Shown: one piece after another, positions 1 through 8,010 of the stretch
Position numbering within the stretch: the stretch's first letter is position 1
How the letters are laid out: each line of letters begins with the position of its first letter
Source of the DNA: UBA652 sp964598235
Lineage (GTDB): Bacteria > Pseudomonadota > Gammaproteobacteria > Nitrosococcales > Methylophagaceae
Length of the DNA: 16,232 nucleotides
Direction of reading: 5' to 3'
Assembly (NCBI GenBank): GCA_964598235.1
Contig: CAZRAY010000041.1
Location: forward strand, 1-16,232
The notes under the pieces: generated by a model
Seen by the model: only the letters and a program-made list of their open reading frames with translations
The model's database searches: none
Told to the model about the DNA's origin: nothing
Translations under genes and position numbers: made by a program

Positions 1-156
1 CTAGGAGAGAATAAAAGTATAGAGATACAATTAATTAGCGCGGATAGCTAGAATAAAACTTGATTAGTATGTGTTATTGTATGATTATAAGCTTATCCAC
101 TCGTGCTTTGAGATGTTCTCTGCGAGGAATATAAATAGATTGTGAGGGTTACCACG
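1..156. other. 5' leader region, no gene seen
   Basis: This AT-rich stretch lies upstream of the LysM gene and holds no convincing reading frame on either strand. A possible plus-strand promoter is TTGATT at 60-65 with GATTAT at 83-88 (17-bp spacing); TATGAT at 80-85 is a better -10 but has no good -35 partner. This is motif matching by eye and is weak. Confidence 0.3.
144..148 (+). promoter_or_regulatory. Ribosome binding site deciding the LysM gene start
   Basis: GAGGG lies 8 bases before the ATG at 157. The longer alternative, a GTG at 142, has only GAGG at 124-127, about 14 bases away. The ATG at 157 is therefore preferred. Confidence 0.5.
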
Positions 157-1191
157 ATGTTACGTCGTCTTTATTTTGCGTTGTTTTTGTTGTTATCGAG
201 CGTGGGTTTTTCGGTGGCTGCCGCTGTTGAATTAAATGCGAATCATCCGATGCAACATGTCGTTGTGAAAGGCGATACCCTTTGGGATATTTCAGGGCGT
301 TTTTTACGACATCCTTGGGAATGGCCCAAAATTTGGCATGCCAATTCGCAAATTAAAAATCCACATTTAATTTATCCGGGAGATATTATTAGCTTGGTCT
401 ACCGGGATGGTCAGCCGATGCTAGAGTTGTCACGGGGTCCGACAACTATAAAATTGTCACCAGAGGTTAGAGAGATACAGTTAGATCAGGCCATTTCTAC
501 AATTCCACTGTCAGCAATAGAGCCTTTTTTAGCGCGGCCAGAAGTTGTGGGCGAAGAGGCTTTAACATCGGCACCATATGTTGTGGCGATGGCGGGCGAA
601 CACGTGATCTCTGGTGTGGGAGACCTCATTTACGTTCGTGGTTTAAAGGATGAGGATGTAGTGGAGGATTATAGTGTTTTCCGCCCAGGAAAAGCTTACT
701 TAGATCAGGATACGAAAGAAATTTTGGGCTATGAGGCCTTTTATGGTGGGGCCGCTTCTGTGTTGGAGACAGGAGATCCCGCGACATTGAGGCTGAATGA
801 GACGACTCGAGAGATCGTTGTGGGAGATAGGCTTTTTCCAATTAAGGAAGGGGGCTACGAAGCAACCTTTTTCCCTCGAACACTGAAGACAGAATTGAAC
901 GGGCATATTATTTCGGTTTATGATGGCGTATCGCAAGTGGGGCAATACCAAGTTGTAGTGCTAGATCGCGGTGGGCGAAATGGTCTTGAAGTCGGTCATC
1001 TTTTATCGGTTTATCAAACAGGTGAAACAATTCGTGATTTGGTGACAGAAGAGCGAGGAGATACCGTTACTTTGCCTGATGAATATGCAGGAATCGCAAT
1101 GGTATTTAAGATCTTTGAAAAGGTAAGTTATGCAATTTTAATGGAAACAAAGCTTCCCGTTCATGTGGGAGACAAGGTACAGGGACATTAG
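157..1191 (+). CDS. Exported LysM-domain peptidoglycan-binding protein
   Basis: The predicted 344-residue protein starts with a signal peptide: Arg-Arg at residues 3-4, a hydrophobic run to about 20, and an Ala-rich cleavage region. A single LysM domain follows at about 34-82, with the motifs VKGDTLWDIS, a WPKIWHAN stretch and the closing IYPGDIISL. LysM domains bind the GlcNAc backbone of peptidoglycan, so the protein should act in the periplasm or at the wall. The remaining ~260 residues match no domain I recognise. Genes of this kind commonly sit just before dprA in gammaproteobacteria, and here only 5 bases separate the two, which suggests co-transcription. A GTG start at 142 would add five residues, but the ATG has the better ribosome binding site. 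Its exact role (wall remodelling, or a link to DNA uptake) is not shown by the sequence. Confidence 0.85.
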   Translation: MLRRLYFALFLLLSSVGFSVAAAVELNANHPMQHVVVKGDTLWDISGRFLRHPWEWPKIWHANSQIKNPHLIYPGDIISLVYRDGQPMLELSRGPTTIKLSPEVREIQLDQAISTIPLSAIEPFLARPEVVGEEALTSAPYVVAMAGEHVISGVGDLIYVRGLKDEDVVEDYSVFRPGKAYLDQDTKEILGYEAFYGGAASVLETGDPATLRLNETTREIVVGDRLFPIKEGGYEATFFPRTLKTELNGHIISVYDGVSQVGQYQVVVLDRGGRNGLEVGHLLSVYQTGETIRDLVTEERGDTVTLPDEYAGIAMVFKIFEKVSYAILMETKLPVHVGDKVQGH

Positions 1192-1196
1192 CGGTA

Positions 1197-2330
1197 TTGA
1201 GTTTAGATTCTTTTCCCGCGGCACAGCGAGAAATAGCAAGTTGGCTGGCCCTGCATCGTGTTCCTGGTGTGGGGCCAGCCACGTTTCAGCGGCTGTTAAC
1301 GCAATTTGATTCACCGGAGGCAGTGCTTGCCCATGTGGGGCAGGCAACAGAGGTCTCAGCGCGCACTCGCGCGGGGCTAAACGCGCCAGGCTGGGCGCAA
1401 GTGGCCGAAGATATCGCTTGGTTTTCAGCGCCTAATCGATATATCGTGACTTTGCATGATGAACGCTACCCACCATTATTAAAAGAGCTGCCCGATCCGC
1501 CAAGTATTTTATTTTTGGAAGGTAATCCAGACTTTCTGTCGCACTGGCAGCTAGCGATTGTTGGTAGTCGTAATCCCTCTGCGTCGGGGAGAGAATCTGC
1601 CTTTGAGTTTGCGCGCTATTTAGCGGGAAATGGCATTGCAATTACCAGCGGCCTTGCCTTAGGAATTGATGCTGCCGCACATGAGGGCGCGCTTGCTGCG
1701 AAAGGGCCTACGATTGCGGTGGTTGGGACAGGGTTGGATGTTGTGTATCCTGCGCGGCATGGCGCACTTGCACAAGCCATTGCGCAAACAGGCTTGCTGG
1801 TCTCAGAATTTCCATTAGGTGTAACACCACGACCAGAAAATTTCCCACGGCGGAATCGTCTGATCAGTGGCTTATCATTAGGCACCTTAGTAGTAGAAGC
1901 GGCATTGCGCAGCGGATCTCTGATCACGGCACGGATGGCCATGGAGCAAGGCCGAGAGGTGTTCGCCATTCCGGGATCGATTCATAATCCGTTGGTGCGT
2001 GGTTGCCATCGCCTGATCCGTGAGGGCGCGAAACTGGTTGAGACAGCAGCAGATATTGTTGAAGAACTCGGTGCGCTGGCAGGGGTCTTAGTAGAACATG
2101 AGGCGGCAATGGCTGCGAATGATAAGGAAAATGACGGATCGAAAATGGATGTCGAAGCGGAAGAATATACGGTGCTTATGGCGCATTTAGGCTTTGATCC
2201 CATGCCAATTGATCTGTTAGTGGAAAAAAGTGGATTGACGGCGGAAGCGGTTTCCTCCATGCTATTATTATTAGAGCTACAAGGTCATGTAGAATCATTA
2301 GCAGGTGGCCGTTACGCACGTATAAAATGA
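1197..2330 (+). CDS. dprA: DNA-processing protein DprA (Smf)
   Basis: DprA binds incoming single-stranded DNA in the cytoplasm during natural transformation and loads RecA onto it. The 377-residue protein has an N-terminal SAM-like helical region (about 10-70, with the HhH-like HRVPGVGPATFQRLL). The Rossmann-fold core follows, with GSR at 123-125, TSGLALGIDAAAH, and PRRNRLISGLS around 217-227. The C-terminus carries a winged-helix-like segment (about 315-375) of the kind found in many DprA proteins. The start is TTG, chosen because AGGGAC lies about 10 bases upstream and the conserved N-terminus begins a few residues later. It is closely linked to the LysM gene upstream and to smg 36 bases downstream. 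The length is normal for the family. The gene implies potential competence, but DprA also occurs in strains never shown to be transformable. Confidence 0.96.
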   Translation: MSLDSFPAAQREIASWLALHRVPGVGPATFQRLLTQFDSPEAVLAHVGQATEVSARTRAGLNAPGWAQVAEDIAWFSAPNRYIVTLHDERYPPLLKELPDPPSILFLEGNPDFLSHWQLAIVGSRNPSASGRESAFEFARYLAGNGIAITSGLALGIDAAAHEGALAAKGPTIAVVGTGLDVVYPARHGALAQAIAQTGLLVSEFPLGVTPRPENFPRRNRLISGLSLGTLVVEAALRSGSLITARMAMEQGREVFAIPGSIHNPLVRGCHRLIREGAKLVETAADIVEELGALAGVLVEHEAAMAANDKENDGSKMDVEAEEYTVLMAHLGFDPMPIDLLVEKSGLTAEAVSSMLLLLELQGHVESLAGGRYARIK

Positions 2331-2366
2331 TTTAAATGTAAACGCATAAATATTGGAGGCAGGCAA

Positions 2367-2873
2367 ATGAAAGAAAATATAATTGATGTGTTGCTTTACC
2401 TGTTTGAATATTATATTGATACAAGTGCTGAGTCGGAGTCAGGGATATCCACGGCCACGGAAGAAATAGACAAAACCACGCTAGAGACAGAGCTGGAACA
2501 AGCTGGCTTTCAACCCAAGCAAATTAGTAAAGCGCTGGAGTGGTTGGAAAATATTACGATTATTCCCGAAGAAACAGCTGTTCAAGCGGCGTTGCCTGCG
2601 CTTTCGATGCGCGTTTATAGTGTGCAAGAACAAGCGCGCTTAAATGCAGAATGTCGTGGTTATTTATTGTTTCTTGAACAAGCGGGTTTGCTAGATGATG
2701 TTACTCGTGAAGTGGTGATTGAGCGCACATTAGCGCTGGATGCAGAAGAAATTGATCTTGAACAGTTAAAAAGCGTTGTGTTGATGGTGATGTTCTATCA
2801 ACCGGGCCAAGAAGTGGCGTATGCCTGGGTGGAAGATTTGGTGTTTGACGATTTAATTGCCGATATACATTGA
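2367..2873 (+). CDS. smg: Smg family protein (DUF494)
   Basis: The 168-residue, acidic, mostly helical protein begins with the family signature KENIIDVLLYLFEYY. Later it has the RGYLLFLEQAGLLD block and a C-terminal LKSVVLMVMFYQPGQE segment typical of Smg/DUF494. E. coli Smg is about 157 residues, so the length fits. There is no signal peptide or membrane segment, so it is probably cytoplasmic. GGAGG at 2355-2359, seven bases before the ATG, is a strong ribosome binding site. Smg lies between dprA and topA in many gammaproteobacteria. Its molecular function is not established to my knowledge; only this conserved linkage hints at a DNA-related role. Confidence 0.94.
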   Translation: MKENIIDVLLYLFEYYIDTSAESESGISTATEEIDKTTLETELEQAGFQPKQISKALEWLENITIIPEETAVQAALPALSMRVYSVQEQARLNAECRGYLLFLEQAGLLDDVTREVVIERTLALDAEEIDLEQLKSVVLMVMFYQPGQEVAYAWVEDLVFDDLIADIH

Positions 2874-2924
2874 ACTCTCAGATAAATAATTTAAGAATAT
2901 AAATTTTAAGGTTGTTAAATACAG

Positions 2925-5210
2925 ATGGGTAAAAGATTAGTTATTGTTGAATCGCCAGCAAAAGCGAAAACGATAAAAAAATATCTTGGGAAAGATACCG
3001 AAGTGTTGGCCTCTTATGGTCACGTGCGTGATTTGCTACCGAAAGAAGGGGCGGTTGATCCGAGCAATAATTTTGCGATGAAATATCAAATTATTGATCG
3101 TAATAGTAAGCATGTTGATGCAATCTCAAAGGCAATGAAAAAAGCCGACATCCTCTATCTTGCAACAGATCCGGACCGTGAAGGAGAGGCGATTTCATGG
3201 CATTTATTGGAGCTGCTTAAAAAACGTGGCGCAATGAAAAATAAAGAAGTTTATCGTGTTGTTTTCCATGAAATTACAAAAACAGCAGTGAATGATGCGG
3301 TGGATAATCCACGGGATATTTCAATGGATATGGTCAATGCGCAGCAAGCACGTCGCGCCTTAGACTATTTGGTGGGCTTTACCTTGTCTCCCCTTCTATG
3401 GAAAAAAATTCGCCGCGGCTTGTCTGCAGGTCGGGTGCAAAGCCCTGCTTTGCGAATGATTGTTGAACGTGAGCTTGAAATAGAAGCCTTCCAACCTAAA
3501 GAATATTGGACTTTAGAGGCGGATGTAGCGGTTAAAAAAGATGCATTTGAAGCGAAATTAACCCACTATGAGAACGAAAAGCTATCACAGTTTACGGTGA
3601 ATAACGCCGCTCAATCCAATGAGATTGTGGCACATCTCGTCAAGCTCGCTGATGGCAAGCTGTTGGTCTCAAAGGTAGATAAGAAAAAGCGCAAGCGGAA
3701 CCCTGCTGCGCCGTTTACAACATCTACTCTACAACAAGAAGCCTCACGCAAGTTAGGTTATGGTGCACAACGCACGATGAGTGTTGCGCAGCAATTGTAT
3801 GAAGGTGTAGATACGGGCGAAGGTGCGGAGGGTTTGATTACTTATATGCGTACGGACTCGGTCACTTTGGCGGATGAAGCGGTTGAGGAACTACGAGGAT
3901 TTATCGGGGAGAAATATGGTACTGATTCAGTGCCAGCCAAACCGCAAACCTATAAAACAAAATCTAAAAATGCGCAAGAGGCGCATGAAGCGATTCGCCC
4001 AACGTCGGCATTGCGTACACCAGAGAGCATGAAATCATACCTCTCAACGGATCAACTGAAGTTATATCGTTTGATCTGGCAGCGGACCGTGGCCAGCCAA
4101 ATGATTCATGCTTTGATGAATACGGTTGCTGTTGATTTGGCTTGTGGGCCAGGCAATACTTTCCGGGCCACAGGCTCTACAGTGGTGCACCCTGGCTTTA
4201 TGGCAGTCTACCAGGAAGGTAAGGATGATAGTAACGCCAGCGACAAAGACGAGCGTTTGCTGCCCCCTATGGAAGTGGGTGATGTGGTTGATTTGAAGAA
4301 AATTCGTCCAGAACAACATTTTACCGAACCGCCACCGCGTTTTAGTGAGGCAAGCTTGATTCGTAATTTAGAAGAATACGATATTGGGCGGCCATCGACG
4401 TATGCCAATATTATTTCGACTTTATTACAGCGTGAGTATGTTGAATTAGAGAAAAAACGCTTCCATCCAACCGATGTGGGTCGCGTTGTTGGCAAGTTTT
4501 TAGTGAATCATTTTACCAAATATGTGGATTATGATTTCACAGCAAAGCTAGAAGACGAGCTGGATGCGGTGGCGCGAGGTGAGAAAGAGTGGGTGCCTCT
4601 GATGGAGAAGTTTTGGGCGCCGTTTAAGCAGCAGGTGGAAACCAAAGATAAAGAAGTGCAACGCAGCGATGTAACGCAAGAAGATATTGGCGAAGATTGT
4701 CCAAAATGTGGCAAACCGCTGTCTAGTCGTTTAGGCCGTAGTGGACGATTTATTGGGTGTACGGCTTACCCAGAATGTGATTACACACGTAATGTTGATG
4801 GTGAAGAAACCACTGCTAGCGAGCCTGAAGTGGTTGCCGATAGGAAGTGTCCTAAATGCGAATCAGATCTCTGGGTGCGCACGGGTAAATATGGGAAATT
4901 TATCGGTTGTTCAAGCTATCCGAAATGTAAGCATATCGAGCCTTTAGAGCAGCCTGAAAAAACAGGGGTAGATTGCCCCGAATGCAAAAAAGGCGAGATT
5001 TTGATGCGGAAATCTCGGCGAGGGAAGGTGTTTTACTCCTGTGGACGTTACCCAGACTGTAGTTATGCGATTTGGAATTTACCGGTTGATGAGCCCTGCC
5101 CTGACTGTAATTGGCCGATTTTATCGATCAAAACAACTAAAAGCAAAGGCACGGAAAAAGTCTGTCCGCAAAAAGAATGTGGCTATTCGGTTAAAGTTGA
5201 AGACGCTTAA
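2925..5210 (+). CDS. topA: DNA topoisomerase I (type IA)
   Basis: This enzyme relaxes negatively supercoiled DNA by cutting and rejoining one strand through a covalent tyrosine intermediate. The 761-residue protein has an N-terminal Toprim domain: LVIVESPAKAKTI with Glu9, and DPDREGE with the metal-binding Asp82, Asp84 and Glu86. The type IA core contains RRALDYLVGFTLSP, SAGRVQSPALR and the active site ITYMRTDS with Tyr307. The GRPSTYANII motif and the rest of the core follow. The C-terminus has four Cys4 zinc-ribbon repeats, each beginning CPxC or CPDC (about 590-760), the last with a looser second pair. E. coli TopA is 865 residues, so this one is shorter at the C-terminal end. The ribosome binding site (AAGG about 14 bases upstream) is weak. 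The exosortase gene follows after 21 bases. Confidence 0.98.
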   Translation: MGKRLVIVESPAKAKTIKKYLGKDTEVLASYGHVRDLLPKEGAVDPSNNFAMKYQIIDRNSKHVDAISKAMKKADILYLATDPDREGEAISWHLLELLKKRGAMKNKEVYRVVFHEITKTAVNDAVDNPRDISMDMVNAQQARRALDYLVGFTLSPLLWKKIRRGLSAGRVQSPALRMIVERELEIEAFQPKEYWTLEADVAVKKDAFEAKLTHYENEKLSQFTVNNAAQSNEIVAHLVKLADGKLLVSKVDKKKRKRNPAAPFTTSTLQQEASRKLGYGAQRTMSVAQQLYEGVDTGEGAEGLITYMRTDSVTLADEAVEELRGFIGEKYGTDSVPAKPQTYKTKSKNAQEAHEAIRPTSALRTPESMKSYLSTDQLKLYRLIWQRTVASQMIHALMNTVAVDLACGPGNTFRATGSTVVHPGFMAVYQEGKDDSNASDKDERLLPPMEVGDVVDLKKIRPEQHFTEPPPRFSEASLIRNLEEYDIGRPSTYANIISTLLQREYVELEKKRFHPTDVGRVVGKFLVNHFTKYVDYDFTAKLEDELDAVARGEKEWVPLMEKFWAPFKQQVETKDKEVQRSDVTQEDIGEDCPKCGKPLSSRLGRSGRFIGCTAYPECDYTRNVDGEETTASEPEVVADRKCPKCESDLWVRTGKYGKFIGCSSYPKCKHIEPLEQPEKTGVDCPECKKGEILMRKSRRGKVFYSCGRYPDCSYAIWNLPVDEPCPDCNWPILSIKTTKSKGTEKVCPQKECGYSVKVEDA

Positions 5211-5231
5211 GCGACAAGGGAAGAGGCTAAC

Positions 5232-5735
5232 ATGATTAAATATATTCTCATTTTTGCGATTACCTTAATTGTGCTTTTTACACTTGAATTGTTGCAACCT
5301 GTGCAGGCGGCAATTGTCATTCCTTTTACCACCTTTATTGCTAAAATAAGCGCGGGCTTGATGGGTTTTTTTGATGATTCTGTCATTTCTTTTGGCAAGG
5401 TTATTCAAAGCAAAACCAATGGTTTTGCTGTGTCGATTGAGCCAGGCTGTAATGGCGTCGAGGCCGTGATTGTATTGGCGGCAGCGATGTTAGGATTTCC
5501 GGCCACATGGAAGCAAAAAACAGTAGCATTGGTACTGGGCTTCTTTGCGATTCAAATTATGAACCTCGCTCGGATCATTACCTTATTTTATCTTGGGCAG
5601 TGGAATCATGCCGTGTTTGAATGGTTTCACCTCTATATTTGGCCTATATTGATTATGATAGATGTGTTGCTTGTTTTCTGGCTGTGGATCCGCTATCTCA
5701 GCAAACAAGCCCCAGCACAAAAGGCTGCGGGGTGA
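5232..5735 (+). CDS. xrtH: Exosortase, XrtH-type
   Basis: Exosortases are inner-membrane transpeptidase-like enzymes that process proteins bearing C-terminal CTERM signals. XrtH enzymes are linked to the IPTL-CTERM signal. The 167-residue protein is almost entirely hydrophobic, with about five predicted membrane spans. It carries the expected catalytic triad in order: Cys73 in EPGCNGVEA, Arg114 in NLARIITLFYLG and His133 in EWFHLYIWP. The short single-domain length fits XrtH rather than the longer exosortase A type. A good ribosome binding site, AAGAGG at 5221-5226, lies 5 bases before the ATG. The gene is 21 bases after topA, so it is probably carried on the same transcript, and its stop codon overlaps the next start. 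No protein in this window ends with a recognisable IPTL-CTERM tail. Family assignment is firm; the H subtype rests on length and on the downstream partner. Confidence 0.85.
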   Translation: MIKYILIFAITLIVLFTLELLQPVQAAIVIPFTTFIAKISAGLMGFFDDSVISFGKVIQSKTNGFAVSIEPGCNGVEAVIVLAAAMLGFPATWKQKTVALVLGFFAIQIMNLARIITLFYLGQWNHAVFEWFHLYIWPILIMIDVLLVFWLWIRYLSKQAPAQKAAG

Positions 5736-6346
5736 TTCCTCAAGGGGAAGTTCAACCCCTCGAGTCGGGGAAGTTTGTGCTTCACGTTGTGCTCTGGCTG
5801 ACGTTGACGTTTGTACTGTGGTATTTTTTTAATGATTGGCTAGTGGCGCCTATTCTTTGGCTGGCAGACCCGATTGTCAGTTGGCTTGCACCGCATACAT
5901 TTGCAGCGCTTGCGCAACAAGGTGACATGGCGAGAGTACTGACCCAAGTTGGCGAAGTTAACGGACAATTTTTGAGCGCCAAAGAAGCTGGGCACCAACT
6001 TGCTTTTGATTTTAACACCTTCATTTTGACCTATTCGGTCCCCTTTTTAGGTGCGCTCATCATGGCAACGCCATTTAAGTCTCACGGCACCGTTTTATTA
6101 AAGGCTTTCTTAGCGTTATTACCGGCTATCTTGTGGTGTGTGGTATTTGTCAGCTTAAAACAGCTTATGGGCGGTTTGGGGGCTTATTTCACACAGGTGG
6201 AAGGCCTACAGCAATGGATGCTAGAGGCGATTGCCTTGGGCTATCAATTGAGCACCATTATTATCCCAACCATTATGCCTGTTATTATTTGGGCGGTCTT
6301 AGCGCGTAAGCAGATTGGTGCCTTATTGCAGTCCGTACAAAAATAA
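5732..6346 (+). CDS. XrtH-associated membrane protein
   Basis: The 204-residue membrane protein starts at GTG 5732, overlapping the exosortase stop as GTGA. The open frame extends further upstream, but those codons lie inside the exosortase gene. One N-terminal membrane span (about 15-37) is followed by a soluble stretch with a conserved-looking FILTYSVPFLGALI block. Further spans then run to a C-terminus ending in basic residues. Its position and topology match the small membrane protein usually encoded beside XrtH, which I assign from memory of that pairing. A role in substrate delivery or exosortase stability is plausible but not shown. The C-terminal IPTIMPVIIW segment resembles an IPTL motif superficially. 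The gene ends the topA operon, just before a strong terminator. Confidence 0.72.
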   Translation: MIPQGEVQPLESGKFVLHVVLWLTLTFVLWYFFNDWLVAPILWLADPIVSWLAPHTFAALAQQGDMARVLTQVGEVNGQFLSAKEAGHQLAFDFNTFILTYSVPFLGALIMATPFKSHGTVLLKAFLALLPAILWCVVFVSLKQLMGGLGAYFTQVEGLQQWMLEAIALGYQLSTIIIPTIMPVIIWAVLARKQIGALLQSVQK

Positions 6347-6375
6347 GGTTTACTCGCGATAAAAAAATCGCCATT

Positions 6376-6410
6376 AAAAAAGCCAGCGCCTGATAGCGCT
6401 GGCTTTTTTT
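6376..6410. terminator. Bidirectional intrinsic terminator
   Basis: A perfect GC-rich stem, GCCAGCGC (6382-6389) with GCGCTGGC (6396-6403), closes a 6-base loop. It is flanked by A6 on the left and T7 on the right, so it can act on both strands. It lies between the convergent exosortase operon (ending 6346) and the secreted-protein operon (ending 6429). Confidence 0.93.
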
Positions 6411-6428
6411 GCTAAAAGTATGATGTTC

Positions 6429-6955
6429 TTATTTTGTAATGTTCAAGGCATCAAGCTGTTGCGTTGCAGGATTAAATCCAAGCCGAAGATTATAAGTTTG
6501 TCCATCAAACACCCCGCCGTTGATAGTAAATACGTCGCTGATGGAGGGGTCTGCTCCTATGGGTTGGAAGGTACAGCTTGCGGCCGTTAAGTCAACATCA
6601 GTAAAGCTTGGGATAAAGGCGTTATCAAAGGCCTGAACCGTAAAGGTTGAGGAGTCTTCATCCATATTACCCACGCTATCATAAGCGATTACTTTGGCAA
6701 CGTGAGAGCCTGCAGAAAGATTACTATAGCCGTATGCCATAGAAAAGCCACTTTTATTGGCATTAGGATACGCTGGAAAGACGCCTCCGACTAAAGGACG
6801 GTCCCCCCCAGAAGGGATGTCAAATTGATAGGTACCATCCAGATAAAAGGCAACACGCTGGATAGGGTTCGTACCGATCACCCAACCACGGAGGTTAGCA
6901 ATACCATTACTAACACCGTTTTTTATAGGCTCTTCTAAGTTGATTTTAATGGGGC
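6429..6955 (-). repeat. Ig-like LEEP/RGWV module, copy in the last gene
   Basis: This is the C-terminal module of the 6429-7466 protein. It shares with the other copies the LEEP start, GIANLRGWV, the IPSGG turn, the YPNANKSGFSMA block and the terminal ATQQ capping segment. This copy is the most divergent in its capping region, with extra residues and a Cys. Confidence 0.75.
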
Positions 6956-7466
6956 TAATACCCGTATTCGGCAGGGGTAAGGCAATCCAGTTGGCGACAA
7001 TGCCTGTAAAGTGTTTTGGTTTTAAAAAAATGCCGTCTCTGGTTTGGGCAACGTTACTGATATTATCAATGCCCCAGCTAGACACCACGGTGCCATTTGA
7101 GTCCATTACTGGCGCTGAAGAGGTGTCAAACCAATCTGCACTGACAGCAGAAACATCCCCTGCAGCATTAGTTTGAATGGTACCACTTGGGCTAACCAAT
7201 GTTGGATTGAGAATATTAATTGCATAGCGAGGGCCTGCAGCAAAGTTAACAGAAACAATATCACCGGAATCCCATGTTTGATTGGCTTGGCTGCTTCCAC
7301 CATTATCGACGACAACATTAATGATCAAGGGATCACCAAGTGTGACGCCTGCGGGTGCTGGGTTGCTGACTACCGTAGAGGTAAAGCGCAGTGTGTAGGG
7401 GTCAGCAGATGCAGAATTGATTGTTAAAATAAAACCAAGACTGGCAAGAAATAAAAACTTTTTCAT
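6429..7466 (-). CDS. Exported protein with C-terminal Ig-like LEEP/RGWV module
   Basis: The 345-residue protein has a clear signal peptide (MKKFLFLASLGFILT, ending SASA at about residue 21). The N-terminal half (about 22-165) is beta-rich, beginning YTLRFTSTVVSNPAPAG. It resembles the beta-sandwich proteins often found in exosortase-containing bacteria, but I cannot name a domain. There is no HExxH protease motif. The C-terminal half (about 171-345) is the module shared with the two proteases of this operon: LEEP, GIANLRGWV, a FPAYPNANKSGFSMA block, then a capping strand ending ATQQLDALNI. It is the last gene of the four-gene minus-strand unit, 34 bases after the second protease, with AGGAA about 10 bases before its ATG. 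It is probably secreted or surface-associated; its function is unknown. It could be an adhesin or a matrix component. Confidence 0.8.
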   Translation of the reverse strand: MKKFLFLASLGFILTINSASADPYTLRFTSTVVSNPAPAGVTLGDPLIINVVVDNGGSSQANQTWDSGDIVSVNFAAGPRYAINILNPTLVSPSGTIQTNAAGDVSAVSADWFDTSSAPVMDSNGTVVSSWGIDNISNVAQTRDGIFLKPKHFTGIVANWIALPLPNTGISPIKINLEEPIKNGVSNGIANLRGWVIGTNPIQRVAFYLDGTYQFDIPSGGDRPLVGGVFPAYPNANKSGFSMAYGYSNLSAGSHVAKVIAYDSVGNMDEDSSTFTVQAFDNAFIPSFTDVDLTAASCTFQPIGADPSISDVFTINGGVFDGQTYNLRLGFNPATQQLDALNITK

Positions 7467-7500
7467 AATGAACTTTTCCTTGTCAATAATTTAAGTAACG

Positions 7501-8010
7501 CTAAGGTGTGGTTTGTTTTACTACAAATGCTTGTGCGGCGGGTTCCCATTCAAGTTGGAACGAAAAAGCCTGTCCGTTTAGGAGGGCATTATCAATTTTA
7601 ATTTGATTAGCGAAGGGAAAGGATGCCGTTGCACCTTGTACATTGACGCCACTTTTCTCAATAAACTCCGATGCGGTTTGATTAAACCGAACAACATTAA
7701 AAATAGCAGACGCTTCTTGGGTATTATTATTGAGGTCTGTCGCCCTCACGAGAACGGTATGCGATCCTGGCGCAAGGGAATAATAAGGAAAGGCCATTGA
7801 AAAGCCGGCGTTTCCAGAATCTGGATATTGGGGGAAAAGGCTTGCAACATCTGCCCGAGCGCTTCCGACGGGCACATTGGAATAGAAATTATTATCAACG
7901 AACAACTCCACTTTTTGAATACTCGCTAATCCAACAACCCAGCCGCGGAGATTAGAAATCCCATTACTAATACCAGAAACGGCCGGCTCTTCAAGTGCAA
8001 TTACAATAGG
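7501..8010 (-). repeat. Ig-like LEEP/RGWV module, copy in second protease
   Basis: This C-terminal module of the 7501-8628 protease begins with ALEEP and GISNLRGWVVG. It contains the FPQYPDSGNAGFSMAF block and ends with a W..A.Q.F capping strand at the C-terminus, in the same order as the other copies. Confidence 0.78.

Noticed and set aside
700..951. Minus-strand open frames within the LysM gene
   Set aside because: They lie wholly inside a gene with a clear signal peptide and LysM domain, and their translations have no recognisable motif or start signal.
5621..5731. Longer start for the exosortase partner at ATG 5621
   Set aside because: This would overlap 115 bases of the exosortase gene, including the His133 region; the GTG at 5732 gives the usual stop-start overlap and an N-terminal membrane span.
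6268..6300. IPTIMPVIIW near the C-terminus of the exosortase partner, resembling an IPTL-CTERM signal
   Set aside because: It lies within a multi-span membrane protein, lacks the Leu and the W-G pattern of the true motif, and this region is probably a normal membrane helix of that family.
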